Below, piece by piece: positions 45,943 to 57,170 of a stretch of DNA of 64,000 nt. The number at the start of each line of letters is the position of its first letter. The first letter of the stretch is position 1. The stretch lies in assembly GCA_022059125.1 (NCBI GenBank), contig JAEUWY010000002.1:4836001-4900000 (forward strand). Direction: 5' to 3'. Position numbers and translations under genes: made by a program. Source of the DNA: Corynespora cassiicola (taxonomy: Eukaryota > Ascomycota > Dothideomycetes > Pleosporales > Corynesporascaceae). Below the pieces are notes generated by a model. The model did no database searches. It was not told where the DNA came from and was given only the letters and a program-made list of their open reading frames with translations.

Positions 45943-46328
45943 CTTAGGTGTATAACTTTAATGGTGTTAGCATAATCAGTATGTCGATAGAAGTCGTTAT
46001 AACCTTTGAGGAAATCCCTGTTCTTGGCAATTTTGAACAAATGAGACGCACTGACCATCGAGCAATTTATGCACTCGCCAGGTCAGGAAAACAAAGCATG
46101 CGTTCGTTCTAGAAAATTGCCAAGCCACAAATACGTCTGCAACGTAGTGGCGTCGCACTTCGTGAATGAGGCAACGTTACGGACTTTCAGCGGCAAGAAA
46201 AGAGTATTCCCTGCATCCGCTGAGTCATCACCTAGCTCACTCAGCTCGTCGCCTCATCACCCAGCTCGTCGCCTCATCACCCAACTCGTCGCCTTATTGC
46301 CTAGCTTTTTTTTACCTAACTTTGCACA
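45943..46328. other. intergenic region
   Basis: About 385 bp; contains a short imperfect repeat of GCTCGTCGCCTCATCACCCA at about 46235-46300, probably 5' UTR or promoter of the JmjC gene. Confidence 0.4.
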
Positions 46329-47564
46329 ATGAAGCTATGCCCTGAATGCCGAAAGGAAATATCAAACTCCAATTTTTGTAGGCATGTCAAATCACACTCA
46401 GCAATCCACGAAAAATGTTCAATCTGCAGCAATTCTTTTCGAGATCTCAAAAGGCACCAGCGCAAGCACCATCGTAAAGAACATCAACTTATACCTCCTA
46501 CGGCATGGATTACGGATCCACAACATCAGCCTTTCATTCATATATTTCAAGAGGCTATAAACAATGGGAGACTACTTCCTCTTACGTCGAATGAAGTTTG
46601 GTCATACAATTTGCCTACAACTTTTCCCCAGAATGAGATAGCGCAACTCCCGTTGGACCAACTCGTGGAGACAGCTATGAGGAATTCTTTTCGTGCAACT
46701 ATCTATCGTTGCCAAAGTTCTCACACCCCGCTTCTAGACAGCGTGAACAAGGTCTGGAAAAGCTATTATATACCTAGTCCGGACGACGTTCATTACGCAG
46801 TTGACGTTCCAATGGAGGGCATAGTCGTAGAATTGCCAACAGAGATTACCCGAGGACAAGACATATACAATCGTAACGACTTTTCCATGACCTGTACTGC
46901 CAACATCACGCCGACCTTTACATTTGTCGATCTCCACGTCGGTAGGATTATAGATGATTCCCTATTCATTCGCCGCTAATCTTGCAATGTAGATATCGGA
47001 ATGGACGTTTATAGTGTCTGCATAGACACCACTAAATTGTGGGCTCTGTATCCTCCTCTCTCGGACAACTTAAATGCATTCTATTCTGCGGACCTTCAGG
47101 AAGGGAAGTTTGACCGGATTGAGAACAGACTTAGAGGCGGATACTACGTTGTTACCCACCCAGGCTGGGGCATACATCTACCGGCGGGGTGGCTCCATGC
47201 TGTGTATACTCTCCAGGGCGGGATCCTTCTTGGGAATACCTGGTCTAGCGCTCAAGGCCTTGAATCTGCGACATCTATCCTCCTGCATGAAATGAAAAGC
47301 GGCTCAATAACATATGTCCGTCAACTAGAACCCTTTCTACGCAGTTTCTATCAAGCTATAGCCGCCGGCCATCAGCATGTGTGGAAGAACGTTTTAGAAA
47401 GGATATGCGGTTGGGATCTTAATCGCCTGGATAAGAAGGACAAGGGACAGGTGAGTGATATTATCCGCGCAATAAAAAACCAGGCAGACTCTCTGGAGGA
47501 TAAGTATTGTCCAAAATGCTCGGGGAATTTGGTGACACACGTCCTTCAATCAAGGTCAAGATAG
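46329..47564 (+). CDS. JmjC-domain protein with N-terminal C2H2-like fingers
   Basis: Predicted Fe(II)/2-oxoglutarate-dependent oxygenase of the JmjC/cupin type, perhaps acting on chromatin or protein side chains. Exons 46329-46941 and 46993-47564 give 394 aa; the 51-nt intron falls in the metal site. Two finger-like motifs at the N-terminus: CPECRKEISNSNFCRHVKSH and CSICSNSFRDLKRHQRKHH. The JmjC core after splicing: TFVDLHVD with H203 and D205, TTKLWALYPPLSDNLNAF, then IHLPAGWLHAVYTLQGG with H273 as the third ligand. All three metal ligands are present, so it may be active. The C-terminus has a Cys pair (CPKCSG). Nuclear location is likely. Confidence 0.83.
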
Positions 47565-47814
47565 TTAGAATAGAATAAAGCGTCAGACTTTATCTAACCC
47601 AGTTGCTTCAGATTCACCGAAGATTTGGCTTTGATTCAAAGCCTAATTCCTAGATTCAGCTTTCCATTCAACATATTCTTGATGCGGCGTCAGATACTGC
47701 CTTGTTTGTGTTGAAATGTTCTAGCCAATTTCGGGCACAATATATATCCTATAAGACATGGCATTAAATTCAGAATGACCTTGAACCCTTATATTGCACA
47801 ATTGAGTGGCTATA

Positions 47815-48424
47815 CTAGTGAAGCTGACCCTCAGGTGAACGACGCCGGATTTTGTGAGTGGGCTCCCCTTGATCTACGTCATCCTCGTCGTTATGTTTAC
47901 GCTTTTTACCCTCTTCATTATGACCTAGGGACTCGGCAATTATTGAGTTGTCCGTAAGCTTTTTGAGCAAATCATCAAAATATGACAGCTCTCTTATGAT
48001 CGGTTGCTCCTCGGTCAGGTGTTTTTGAACGAGCTCAGAGAATTCGTTGAAGGCCAGGGTCATCTTTACTGTGTCTTTTGGATGAAGAAAAATCTTTCTC
48101 TCCAAATTTTTATCGATCTGCCTCATGATTTTCCCCATTTCATTCAATACTGCTCCAAAAATCTCATCCTTGCCTCTAGCATCTCGTCTTAAAATTATCA
48201 TTCCAGCCCATCTTTCTATCGCTTCACACGCCCCACATTCTACTAGACGAGCATATTTTTCGCTGGTCTGTCTTTTCAATGATTTGTACGTCGTGATAAG
48301 GGCTGAATCTTGGTTGGGGGAAGAGGATATGACGATGGTTGACCCCGTTGGAGGTGGTGTTTTTTCCTCTTGAGTCACTGAACTGTTAGCGCAGCAAATA
48401 AATGCGGAATATATTCTTACACAT
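47815..48424 (-). CDS. hypothetical helical protein with nuclear signal, 188 aa
   Basis: Main exon 48377-47815; the 43-nt intron 48378-48420 (GTAAGA...GCTAACAGTTCAG) joins it to an upstream exon. The in-frame ATG at 48424 gives a 4-nt first coding exon; the frame is open further upstream without an ATG, so the start is uncertain. Mostly helical (YKSLKRQTSEKYARLVECGA, FNEFSELVQKHLTEEQPIIREL) with a basic-acidic tail (GKKRKHNDEDDVDQGE, KIRRRS) that looks like a nuclear localisation signal. Confidence 0.55.
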
Positions 48425-49802
48425 TGTTTGAAGTGTATTCGGATCTATGCTGACTATATCTATATTTTCTCTGTAACCCACATGAACTTCTGCGGAGCTA
48501 TCTGTGGACACGTCGTTGATCTCGCCTGCCTGTGTCGTTTTATGAAGAACGGCTCGCTGCTCCTTCGTTCATACAAGGAGAAAACTACGAAATAAAGTGG
48601 TGGAATGTTATGGTGAGAATCGACGGGAGAGGCCTGGCTATGTATTTATCTTTCGCTTGAATGCGCCTCTAAATGTTTTGGGCTTACGATTGCGTAAGAT
48701 ATTTTCGAACAGGCAATCGAATTACAGTTAATCTCAACACCTGCTTTATTTTATTGTTTCCCTCGAGTCAGGCCCTAATTTTGCCAATCCAATAGGAAAA
48801 AATGGCGCTAGGAAGCTGGATACGAAAACTAGTAAGGATGACTGCGGACGAGCTGGGACCATTAGACATCAAAGGAACTTAAGCTGCATTACAATGGCTA
48901 GGCAGCGGATTGAGCGGAATATAAACAGTTCTGATATGCGCATGACCTTCTGCCATGCACAGTAAGAGGCTTGAGAGTCTATACATAATCTGTGTGGCGC
49001 GTCGTATATTCATGGATCTTCTAGACAGCCCTGCTGATGGGAAGAGTGTGATACGATCGATCACCCATTTAAGTTGTAGCAACGCCTCCAGCGCTAACCC
49101 ACCATAATATATCTCATTTCTGCACATGGAAGAGAACGGCCCAAAGGAAAGCATACTTCATTCCAGTACAAGACGAAAATATCCTGATAAGAAGTTAAGA
49201 TTATGACTATGCCTTCCGTTACATTAAACATCGCGCTCGTATTTACTTTATGCTCGCAGAACAGATTTCTGCTTAAGCACACTGGTAATGCTCAAAATAA
49301 AGATCTTTCCAACTACGCCTCATTAACTAGCATGATAGCATTCATTCAGAGCTCCCCCTGGTGAGGTGCCTAACCATTCGTGGCTGCTAACAAGAGAGCA
49401 TGATGCAGCTTGGGGGCGCTTCTTATCATTGATGACCCAGTGTTTCGGCTAATGCAAGTACTCAGATTCCTTAAAGCCACCAAAGATGGGGATATTTCCA
49501 TTTATGTTTCTACTGGCGTCTTGAGAAGGCCTATGTGGTGACGTATACCACCCCCTGTGGTCGCCAACACATCAAAAGGGGTTTGTCTCAGCCTTCCCTT
49601 GTCTTTCATCCCTACTAACTATCCAACAGTGACCCTGCCGGTGAGACATGAGCGAGCTTCGTTGATACCTTGCTAGCACGGTTGCTAAACAAGTAATAGT
49701 TGTGGATCCGATCGATGCTCGATGCAGGTAAAGGCCTGAGAATGAACAGTTAAGGAGCCCCTTTGCCGCTTCCCTTTCCCCATAGAACGATTCCTCTCCA
49801 AA
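48425..49802. other. intergenic region, about 1.4 kb
   Basis: Two minus ORFs (48879-49154 and 49094-49282) overlap and contain hydrophobic stretches (EGIVIILTSYQDIFVLYW), but I could not join them convincingly. Possibly a decayed membrane-protein gene. Confidence 0.35.
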
Positions 49803-50580
49803 ATGCCCTACATCCTCCTTATCTGCTTCCTTATTTCTTTCTCGTCCGGACTTTTGATCAGCTTTGCACTTATTTATCTCGACGCCAGGCTACTTTGGAG
49901 GGACAGATACAAATACTTTTTGGAAACTGTAGTAAACGTTTTCTTCAGCATTTGTCAATCAGGCTCTTACATAGCTGGAATCGTCGCCATCTCGATCACG
50001 CTAAGTGGGGAGGCCGAGCCTTATTGGCTAGACGCGGTCATTTTATGCAACCTTCAGCTTTCTGCTGCCACGAATGTAGGCATCCTCGTTCACAGTAACT
50101 TAAAGTAACTCATAAAGCGTCTAGTTTGTACGCAGTCTCTGTGTGATAGAAGCTCTTCACCGGTTTATATGGATTTCGTATGGTATGACGATATTGGCAG
50201 TACTTGATATTGTTTCATGTGCGAGGTAAAAAACCTTCTGCTTCCAACATTTTCGTATCCTGACCCTTCTTAGAAATAAGAAAGCATGCTTCTTGCACGA
50301 ATTTGCAATACTTCCTCGCATTTTAGTCTTTTCACTCACATCTTTGGCAATCTGGCACTACTACCTTCAGTCGCACATGGTAGCAAATCGACCGGAGGCC
50401 CGAAATCCCGCGTATATACGTTTGACGATAGTGTGGATTGTTGCGAATTTACTCGCCGTATTGTGCCAGTTAGGCGGAGAGCTTGCTTATTACGGTCTCA
50501 TGATTGATAATAAGCATGTTAGTTCAGAACTTCGCTACAGTATATCGCTTGTACGTCTTCAAGATCTGATGGTACAGTAA
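49803..50580 (+). CDS. small multi-pass membrane protein, 224 aa
   Basis: Exons 49803-50094, 50150-50225 and 50274-50580; introns of 55 and 48 nt. Hydrophobic segments: ILLICFLISFSSGLLISFAL, VVNVFFSICQSGSYIAGIVA, LDAVILCNLQLSAATNVGIL, ISYGMTILAVLDIVSC (in the middle exon), ILPRILVFSLTSLAIWHYY and LTIVWIVANLLAVLCQLGGE. So 5-6 TM helices, with short loops and no signature motif known to me. The 76-nt middle exon has no stand-alone ORF and is supported by phase and hydrophobicity. Confidence 0.58.
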
Positions 50581-51470
50581 CTAACGCAAAAAGGCCTGCC
50601 TGCTTGCACAATTTTTGAATTCATTAGGTTTTTGCATCAAAAGTCTTGAGAATAGAATATCTCATGTGTTAAGTCTACGTTCGACTCGTATAAGGAGTAA
50701 CGATTTTGAAGGTGCAGTCCGATTAGATAGTTTATGAGTGGATAAGAGCCATGGTAGTTCAGGCGAGGATTAAGCATTGCCAGCTGCCACTATCAGAATT
50801 CGACATATAAGACACTGTAACTAAAACTATGAAGGTATAGGTAACTAATTAAACTGTTTTATTTATATGTTTATATATCAGCTGTTTAAAAAAGCTATAA
50901 AGGGTTTTTTTAGCTATACTAAGCTAAAAGTAAATAGTAGTTAAATATAAATAAATAAGAATAGTATTAGTTAGTTAAATATTTAATAAACTAGTAACTA
51001 GTGTTCAAGCAGGGGTAGAGAATAGAGTGGCTCCTAGCGCAGTGCGCTACAAAACTGCCGTTGCGACGATAAATAACGCATTTTAGATTTCACAAAATAC
51101 GTGATAACAGAGACAGACCCAAAGAAAAAGAGCACTTGCGCTGCAAGCCCATGCGTGAGTATGTTGAGAATTAATTTGGATTTAGATTGAATTCATCTCG
51201 CTGAGGGGCGTTTCTCGCTTACGGGCGATGCACGTTAGTGCGCACAACGTAATCAACTATATGTACAGGTGATGTACTAATCAGACGTATATTTCTGTCC
51301 CTTTATCATCTTAATAATGCCGATTGAAAACATTTGCCCGTTTCTAGCAGCGTTTAGAAAAGAAAAGAAATCCTTATAAGAGCTATGTAGTGAGATTTGT
51401 TGCATCTTCAAATGAGACTTTGGCGAGTTGAACGATGATGTATATGCTTATCTGTGTATTTCAAACTGCC
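50581..51470. other. intergenic region with AT-rich islet at 50820-51005
   Basis: The middle of this 890-bp stretch is almost only A/T with frequent TA steps (for example TAACTAATTAAACTG, TTAGTTAGTTAAATATTTAA), matching the style of the large island after 54.96 kb. Probably a short RIP-mutated repeat remnant. No gene. Confidence 0.5.
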
Positions 51471-53549
51471 TCAAAAGTCTTTGCGCAGCATATAGTAGCG
51501 CGTCTTTATCGCGCCTTGGCTACGGCCTGAGAATTTAGTGAAGATTTCGTCCCAGCCCATCTTCATCTTGTCCTTGTATGAGAGTAAACGCGCTTCATCT
51601 GACGGTAACCACCGTTTGTTCCCTGGTTTATCAGAATGATGCTCGTCCTCTCCATTTTCGTACTCTTCAAAATTACCCTCTCGGCTTTCGGTGTCATGAC
51701 TAATGTCACCATTGTAATGACTGCCTACACCATCCGCGTTGGCCAAATTTTTGCTTCCATGGAGAGAGCCTAGCACATCATCATCATATTGATACCCTAG
51801 AAGCATCCAAGAATCCGGCGATAGCTGCATAATGCGAATGGCTTTGCCCTCCTCTTTGAGGATCTCGTGTTCCAGGTCTTTCGGGTTGGGAAATAAACCA
51901 GGTTTGTTATAACGTACGATTGCTGTCACAATTGATGGGCCCCTTGGCACACAACAGCGAGTGAGTTCGACTATCTGGTGAGCTTTTGCGGTGCTAAGAC
52001 CATGTCCCGTGTTGATTTCATTCCCAACACTCGTTTCCGGGGAAGAAGCTTGTAGGAGGCTTGGCTGAGTTATATGGTTCGCTCGGAGCTCTGGAATCTG
52101 ATATGGCTGGGCTGATGATACGTTTTGCGGTGTGCTCGTGAGCATCGTGCTCTGGCCGTTGCGTCCAAACATAGCCTGTGATGCAGCATGCCTCCTCTGT
52201 ATTGGACTATCGCTGCGTTTACTGAGTTTAAGAGTTTTCGCCGAAACGCTAGGTGCTTCATCAAGTTCGTCCTTGTGGGTTCCCCCTGCTTTATTATCAC
52301 TGCCTATCCTGTCTCTTTCGACCTCTTCCCTCTCAAGAGTAGAAGTCAAATAGAGCGGCTGCTCAACTATATTCCAAGCATTTTCAATGTCTTCGGATTT
52401 ATCCTTGTCAATATTTAGGCTCTTAGCGCTGTCGTTTTGTCTATGATTGCTAGGAGGCCGAGCAATAGGCTCGTGGCTGGCTTCAAGGTAGAGTTCTGAG
52501 TTTTTGGAAGAAGAAAGAGGCGTTATCTCTGAAGTAGCCAGATCGTCGAGTGTAGAATTATTCGCTTGTCGCTCAGGCAGCCTTTGCCGCTTTGCTGAAC
52601 GGGAGTCCTCTAGCTCTAGTTCTGACGTAATATCCGGCACTTCTGCCAAGGAAGTAGTTATGCCGCCAGATGAAGTGCGTGTTCGCTTGCCTGTTAACGG
52701 TGATCTGATGGTCGCGTCAAAGTATGGTTCATCTCCCACTACCATTTGCTCTTGTATAGGCGTCAGAATGGGTGGCCTCAGCGAGTACTAGAACACTACT
52801 CACTATGAAAGATATAATCCATGCTCTCCTCAGAGAGAACACTCGTGTTGGCCGCACCGAAATCACCATGCTGCCTTTCAGTGCTAGTAGCCGCTTGATA
52901 TACTTTCTCTTCAAATGTTGAAGCTTCACTGCTAGGCTCGATTCGCATTGTGTTGTAACGCTCTTCGGGTCTGTCGCTGTCCAGAATTGAAGGAGATTCT
53001 ATGTTGAATTAGTGAATCCAAACTGCAATCTGTTCATATACTTACCTAGACTGCTTTGACCGATTAACCCGTTCGGAGCCAAATTAATCTTCGCCATGCT
53101 TGCAACTCGGTACATCCCTCCTTCATCGAGTAATTCCTCATTTATCTGGCAACGCTCTGGCCTCCCTGGACCGGACGCGGCACCGAAACCAGTTACCATG
53201 TCTACAACCATGTGTTAGTTGGGCTCTATTAGCTTATAACAATCAGTGGGTGATTAATACCATGAGCTGGTGAACCAGAAGCGCCTTCAGGCCCGAAAAG
53301 AGCAGGGACTTCTAGGTTGGGAGAGTGCGATGCATTCGATTCTGGCATTGAAAGATCGTCGATATGAAAATACTCTCCATTGTCTTTGGAGAAGCTGACA
53401 TCCGAATGATTATACTCTGCGGTGCTGGTTTTCGCTTTCGCTTTCGCTCTAGCTTTGCATCTTGGATTGGAATTGGGCGTTGGAGGAATATATGGACGAA
53501 ATTCCATGGAGACTGAAGGGGCCGATGAAAAGATGTTGCTAGAGGCCAT
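51471..53549 (-). CDS. Myb/SANT-like DNA-binding protein
   Basis: Exons 53549-53261, 53201-53046, 52998-52804 and 52738-51471 give 635 aa; introns of 59, 47 and 65 nt. The C-terminal ~50 residues form a single Myb/SANT-like domain: KRWLPSDEARLLSYKDKMKMGWDEIF followed by GRSQGAIKTRYYMLRKD, with the spaced aromatics expected of the three-helix fold. The long N-terminal part is polar and probably disordered, with basic patches (RCKARAKAKAKT, SAKRQRLPERQ) suitable as nuclear signals. A short ordered segment (GPSIVTAIVRYNKPGLFPNP) precedes the domain. Likely a transcription factor; targets unknown. Confidence 0.72.
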
Positions 53550-54955
53550 TTTGGTATGGCAACATAGTGCCGGACTGAGTCTTAATTTATAGATCGCAGT
53601 CGACACCCCGGCCCGAAAAGGAGTCTCACGAAGAGCCTGCCGCGCACATCGCGGAAACGGATATAACGGGTAGTGCAAGAGCGCTATTTTCAAAGAGGGC
53701 GAATAAGCTTCAAGTCCATTGGTATCGGCGTCCCCGAAACAGCAGCGCTTCGCAGCGGAAGTGGCCTCATTGTATCAAAGGTAGACCCAGATTATCCAGC
53801 GATTGGATATCATACGGTCGTTGCAAACTGGTTGAGCTCATCTTGCAGCTATCCAAGGATCCATATCACTTTGAATGAAACCACCGATCGCCTGCTTCAT
53901 CTTCGATCGTCAACCACCCTCTCTTACGTAGGATGGGTCCATACCAGGCAACAAATGAATGCACAGTTCTCGCCGACAGTGCCTTGAGTCATGGTGATTG
54001 GTTTACAGGGCTTTGTTCACCTCTTATGACACGCCCTAGGGCATCTCCGAACCGCCAGCTGCTAGAGCTTAGGCATCGGCCCCTTGCGGGTTGCATTGCG
54101 ATGTTACAGCAACGCCGTATGCATCATGCGAGGCGGGACCTTCTGCTAGGAACATGGAGCTGACTTAGGTGCCAGAACGGCCCAGATCAGCGGATCATGC
54201 GGGTGAAGGGCTGTGTCCCCGTGAAGCCGGGGCGTCAGGAGTGGAGACACGTTACTCGAGAGAGGGATTGTGCCAGGATAATTGACCGAAGGAGCAAGGC
54301 ACATTATAGAGTAGAGTGAGAGCTACGTATTCGTTTGCTGGAAACGCGAATAAGGCAGGGTGTAGTCAATTGCCATCGGTGAGTCCAGACCAGGGAGGAA
54401 GATGTGTTGTGGGATCGTACACGGTGGTGCTGCCTATGCGGGAGACATGGATGTTCTCCCCTCCGCCACGGCTGCCGCTGATACATTATGAGAGAACAGA
54501 TTTAGAGACAAGAAGGAGGGAGGAGTTTACATAGCGAAGTGAAGAGTGCTTGAGTCGCAAAGAGCGCAAAAGTGTGACAGAGTGGAAACTTGTTGGGGCA
54601 CCAAACACTTACGGATGCGAGCATATACGGAACTTTAGGGATAGCCATCATATGGGAGGAAAAACTGGACAGCATGAGATGAGACGCATAGCAGTGTTGG
54701 ACGGCATAGTGTCGAGAAAAATACCTCACAAGGGATCAGTGAGGCCCAATCGGAGCAGCTAGTGTTAACAAGGGGCTTAGAAATAAAGGGGCAGGAGTAG
54801 AGAGAAAAGGTGAGCGGAAGGTGGAAAAATAACGGCGGAGGGAGGGCTTTTTATGATAGACGTCGAGGTTGATTGCTAGTCTGGGCGTAGCGCGAAAGCC
54901 GTAAGGAAGGCCCGGGTTACCCAAACAGGGTGCGTTCATTTCCTAATGCATGCTT
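53550..54955. other. gene-poor flank of the AT-rich island
   Basis: About 1.4 kb of normal base composition, with only overlapping, featureless ORFs (such as 53673-53987, 54316-54534). It forms the transition to the AT-rich island; no gene or RNA recognised. Confidence 0.4.
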
Positions 54956-54967
54956 GCCGTCTTAAAT

Positions 54968-55962
54968 ATTACTAAGTAAAAAAACTGTTCACGTTAAAAG
55001 TTATTAATAAATACTGTTTTTTATAACTACTATTATATAATTTATAATTACTATTACACATTAGCAGTTACTTAAATATAAAATATATATAATATATAGA
55101 TTACTGCTACTGCTGCTACTATTTAAACTACTACTTTTTTTTTTAGCGCTTTTAAAAGTTTATAAAAAAAAACTATCTACTAAATAAAATATTTAAATAA
55201 AAATACTATATAATAAAGTTAAAATTTAAATTTTAATTTATTATTAGTACTAAAAACTTTAACTAAAGTTTTAGCTAAAGCTTTAGCTAAAACTTTAGAA
55301 AAAAGTTATTTTTACTATAAACTAAAATTATTAAAATAATACTAACTACGTTAAGCGTAGTTATAAAAATTAAAACTTTATAAGTTATTACAGCTATTAT
55401 AACTATTATAGTTATTTATACTATATTAGCTGTAAGCTGTTCCGGTTCTATAAAATAGCTTACTTATAATAAATTAAATTTTAATTAAAATAAAATATTT
55501 TTTCTGCGATTTAAAAAAGCTGTAATTTAAAAGTTTTAATTAAAAACTATAAATTTATTTTATACAGTTCTAGTACAGCAGACAGTATTTCTATATATAT
55601 ATTAGAATTAAAATCTACGGCTCGATAACTTATTAAAAAAAAAAAAATCTTACTAGCCTATAAATTATAATTATTTACTTTAATATTATATTAATTTTAA
55701 ATTGACTTTTACGTTACTACTTTAAAGCTTTAAAGTTTTAAAGCTTTAAAATAATATTTTATTTTTTATTATGATTTTTACGATTTACGTACTTATAAAA
55801 TAAAAATTACTCTATTAATAATCTAAATATTTTTTATTACTTTTATTTACTATTTTGTTAAACGCCTAACCAGCGTTATTACTATTTATACTTATTATTT
55901 GTACTTATTATTTAGTTCTAGTCTAGTAAAGTTAAAAAAAAAACTTTTATAACTCTTCAGAT
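54968..55962 (+). repeat. long direct repeat, left copy (LTR-like)
   Basis: About 990 bp that reappears in the same orientation at about 61960-62946. Shared landmarks include AAAAAAACTGTT, CTACTATTATAT, TTAGCAGTTACTTAAATAT, TACTAAATAAAATATTTAAA and AAACGCCTAACCAGCGTTAT. Copies differ by scattered substitutions. This copy begins exactly where normal-composition DNA ends. Confidence 0.78.
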
Positions 55963-56892
55963 ACTTAGCAAAATAATTATAAATAAATTATAATAATTTA
56001 AAAAATTAACGTATACGGCTAAATAATTTTTTTTTATTATTTTTATAAATAATAACTATTTTTTTATAGTATAAAAGTAATAATATTTTATTTAGTTAGT
56101 ATATATTACTTAGCAAGACAGGCTAGAAAATAAATAAGCTAAAAATATATTAGTTAAAGTATTTTAACGCTTATACGCAGAGCTGTATAATAAAAATATA
56201 TTAACTATTTATTATTAATATAAAAAGATAATATTAAAAAAAAACTAAAAAAAAAGTTATATTTTTTTAAGTAGTATAACTCTGTAACTAGACTAGCTAT
56301 TAAAATAAAAAAAAATTAAAAATAGCGTGTTTTATAAATAAATTAATAATTTAAATAAGTTAGTAATATTTAACCTGCGGACTATCTACAATAAACTATT
56401 ATATACTACTTTAATAAAACTATTTAAAAAAACTTATACTAAAACTAATATATAGTTTACTATTTTTAATATTAATATATAATATATATAAAGCATTAAT
56501 AAACTAGTAACTATATGTAAAATATTTTAAAATATTTTTATAAACTAATACGCTAAAAATCTATATAATATAAATATAAAATAAATTTAAAATACTTTAT
56601 AAAACTAAAAAAAAAAGCTATAATTTAAAAAATTATTAAATAGTCTATATAAAAATTTACGATTTTAAAATTATATAAAAAAAAATAGTAAATAAACTTT
56701 TTAAAATATATAGTACTAACTTTATTAGTAAAAACTAAATTAAGATTTTTATTAAATAAATTTTTAAACTTTAAACGCGCTAAAACTATTTATATAACTA
56801 TTAGTAAAATACTTATAAAATCTTTATAGCTATTTTATACTAGTTTAGCTTAGTAAAGATAATAAAATAGAAATAAAAATTATAAATAATAA

Positions 56893-57170
56893 TATACAGA
56901 GAGTTGATATTAAAAAAAGTAATTAAAAAAATAGCACTTTTTAAACATCTATAACTTTTTAACTAAACTAGCTATTAAAAAAAAAAAAAATAGAGATTTA
57001 TTCTAGTCCTTTATAATAATTAAAAAAAAAATCTGTATAATAAAAATAGGCTTAAAAGATAGAAAAAAGTAGACTAAAAAAAAAAGTAAAATTAATAGCT
57101 AATTTATTTTTTATTAATAATATTTTTTAAACTTTTTATTTTATACTAATTATATTTAGTTTACTATATA
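56893..57170 (+). repeat. inverted repeat copy (pair with 60415-60700)
   Basis: Matches the reverse complement of 60415-60700: shared ACAGAGAG.TGATATTAAA, AATAGCACTTTTTAAAC, AACTAAACTAGCTATTAA and AAAAGTAGACTAAAAAA. A weaker third relative of part of it lies near 56275. Confidence 0.68.

Noticed and set aside
45943..46058. Upstream exon for the 45.5 kb gene (MVSASHLFKIAKN)
   Set aside because: Available GT/AG pairs do not join it in the frame of the downstream coding region.
53673..54939. Several 60-100 codon ORFs near the island edge
   Set aside because: They overlap on both strands, lack domains and have no splice structure; probably chance.
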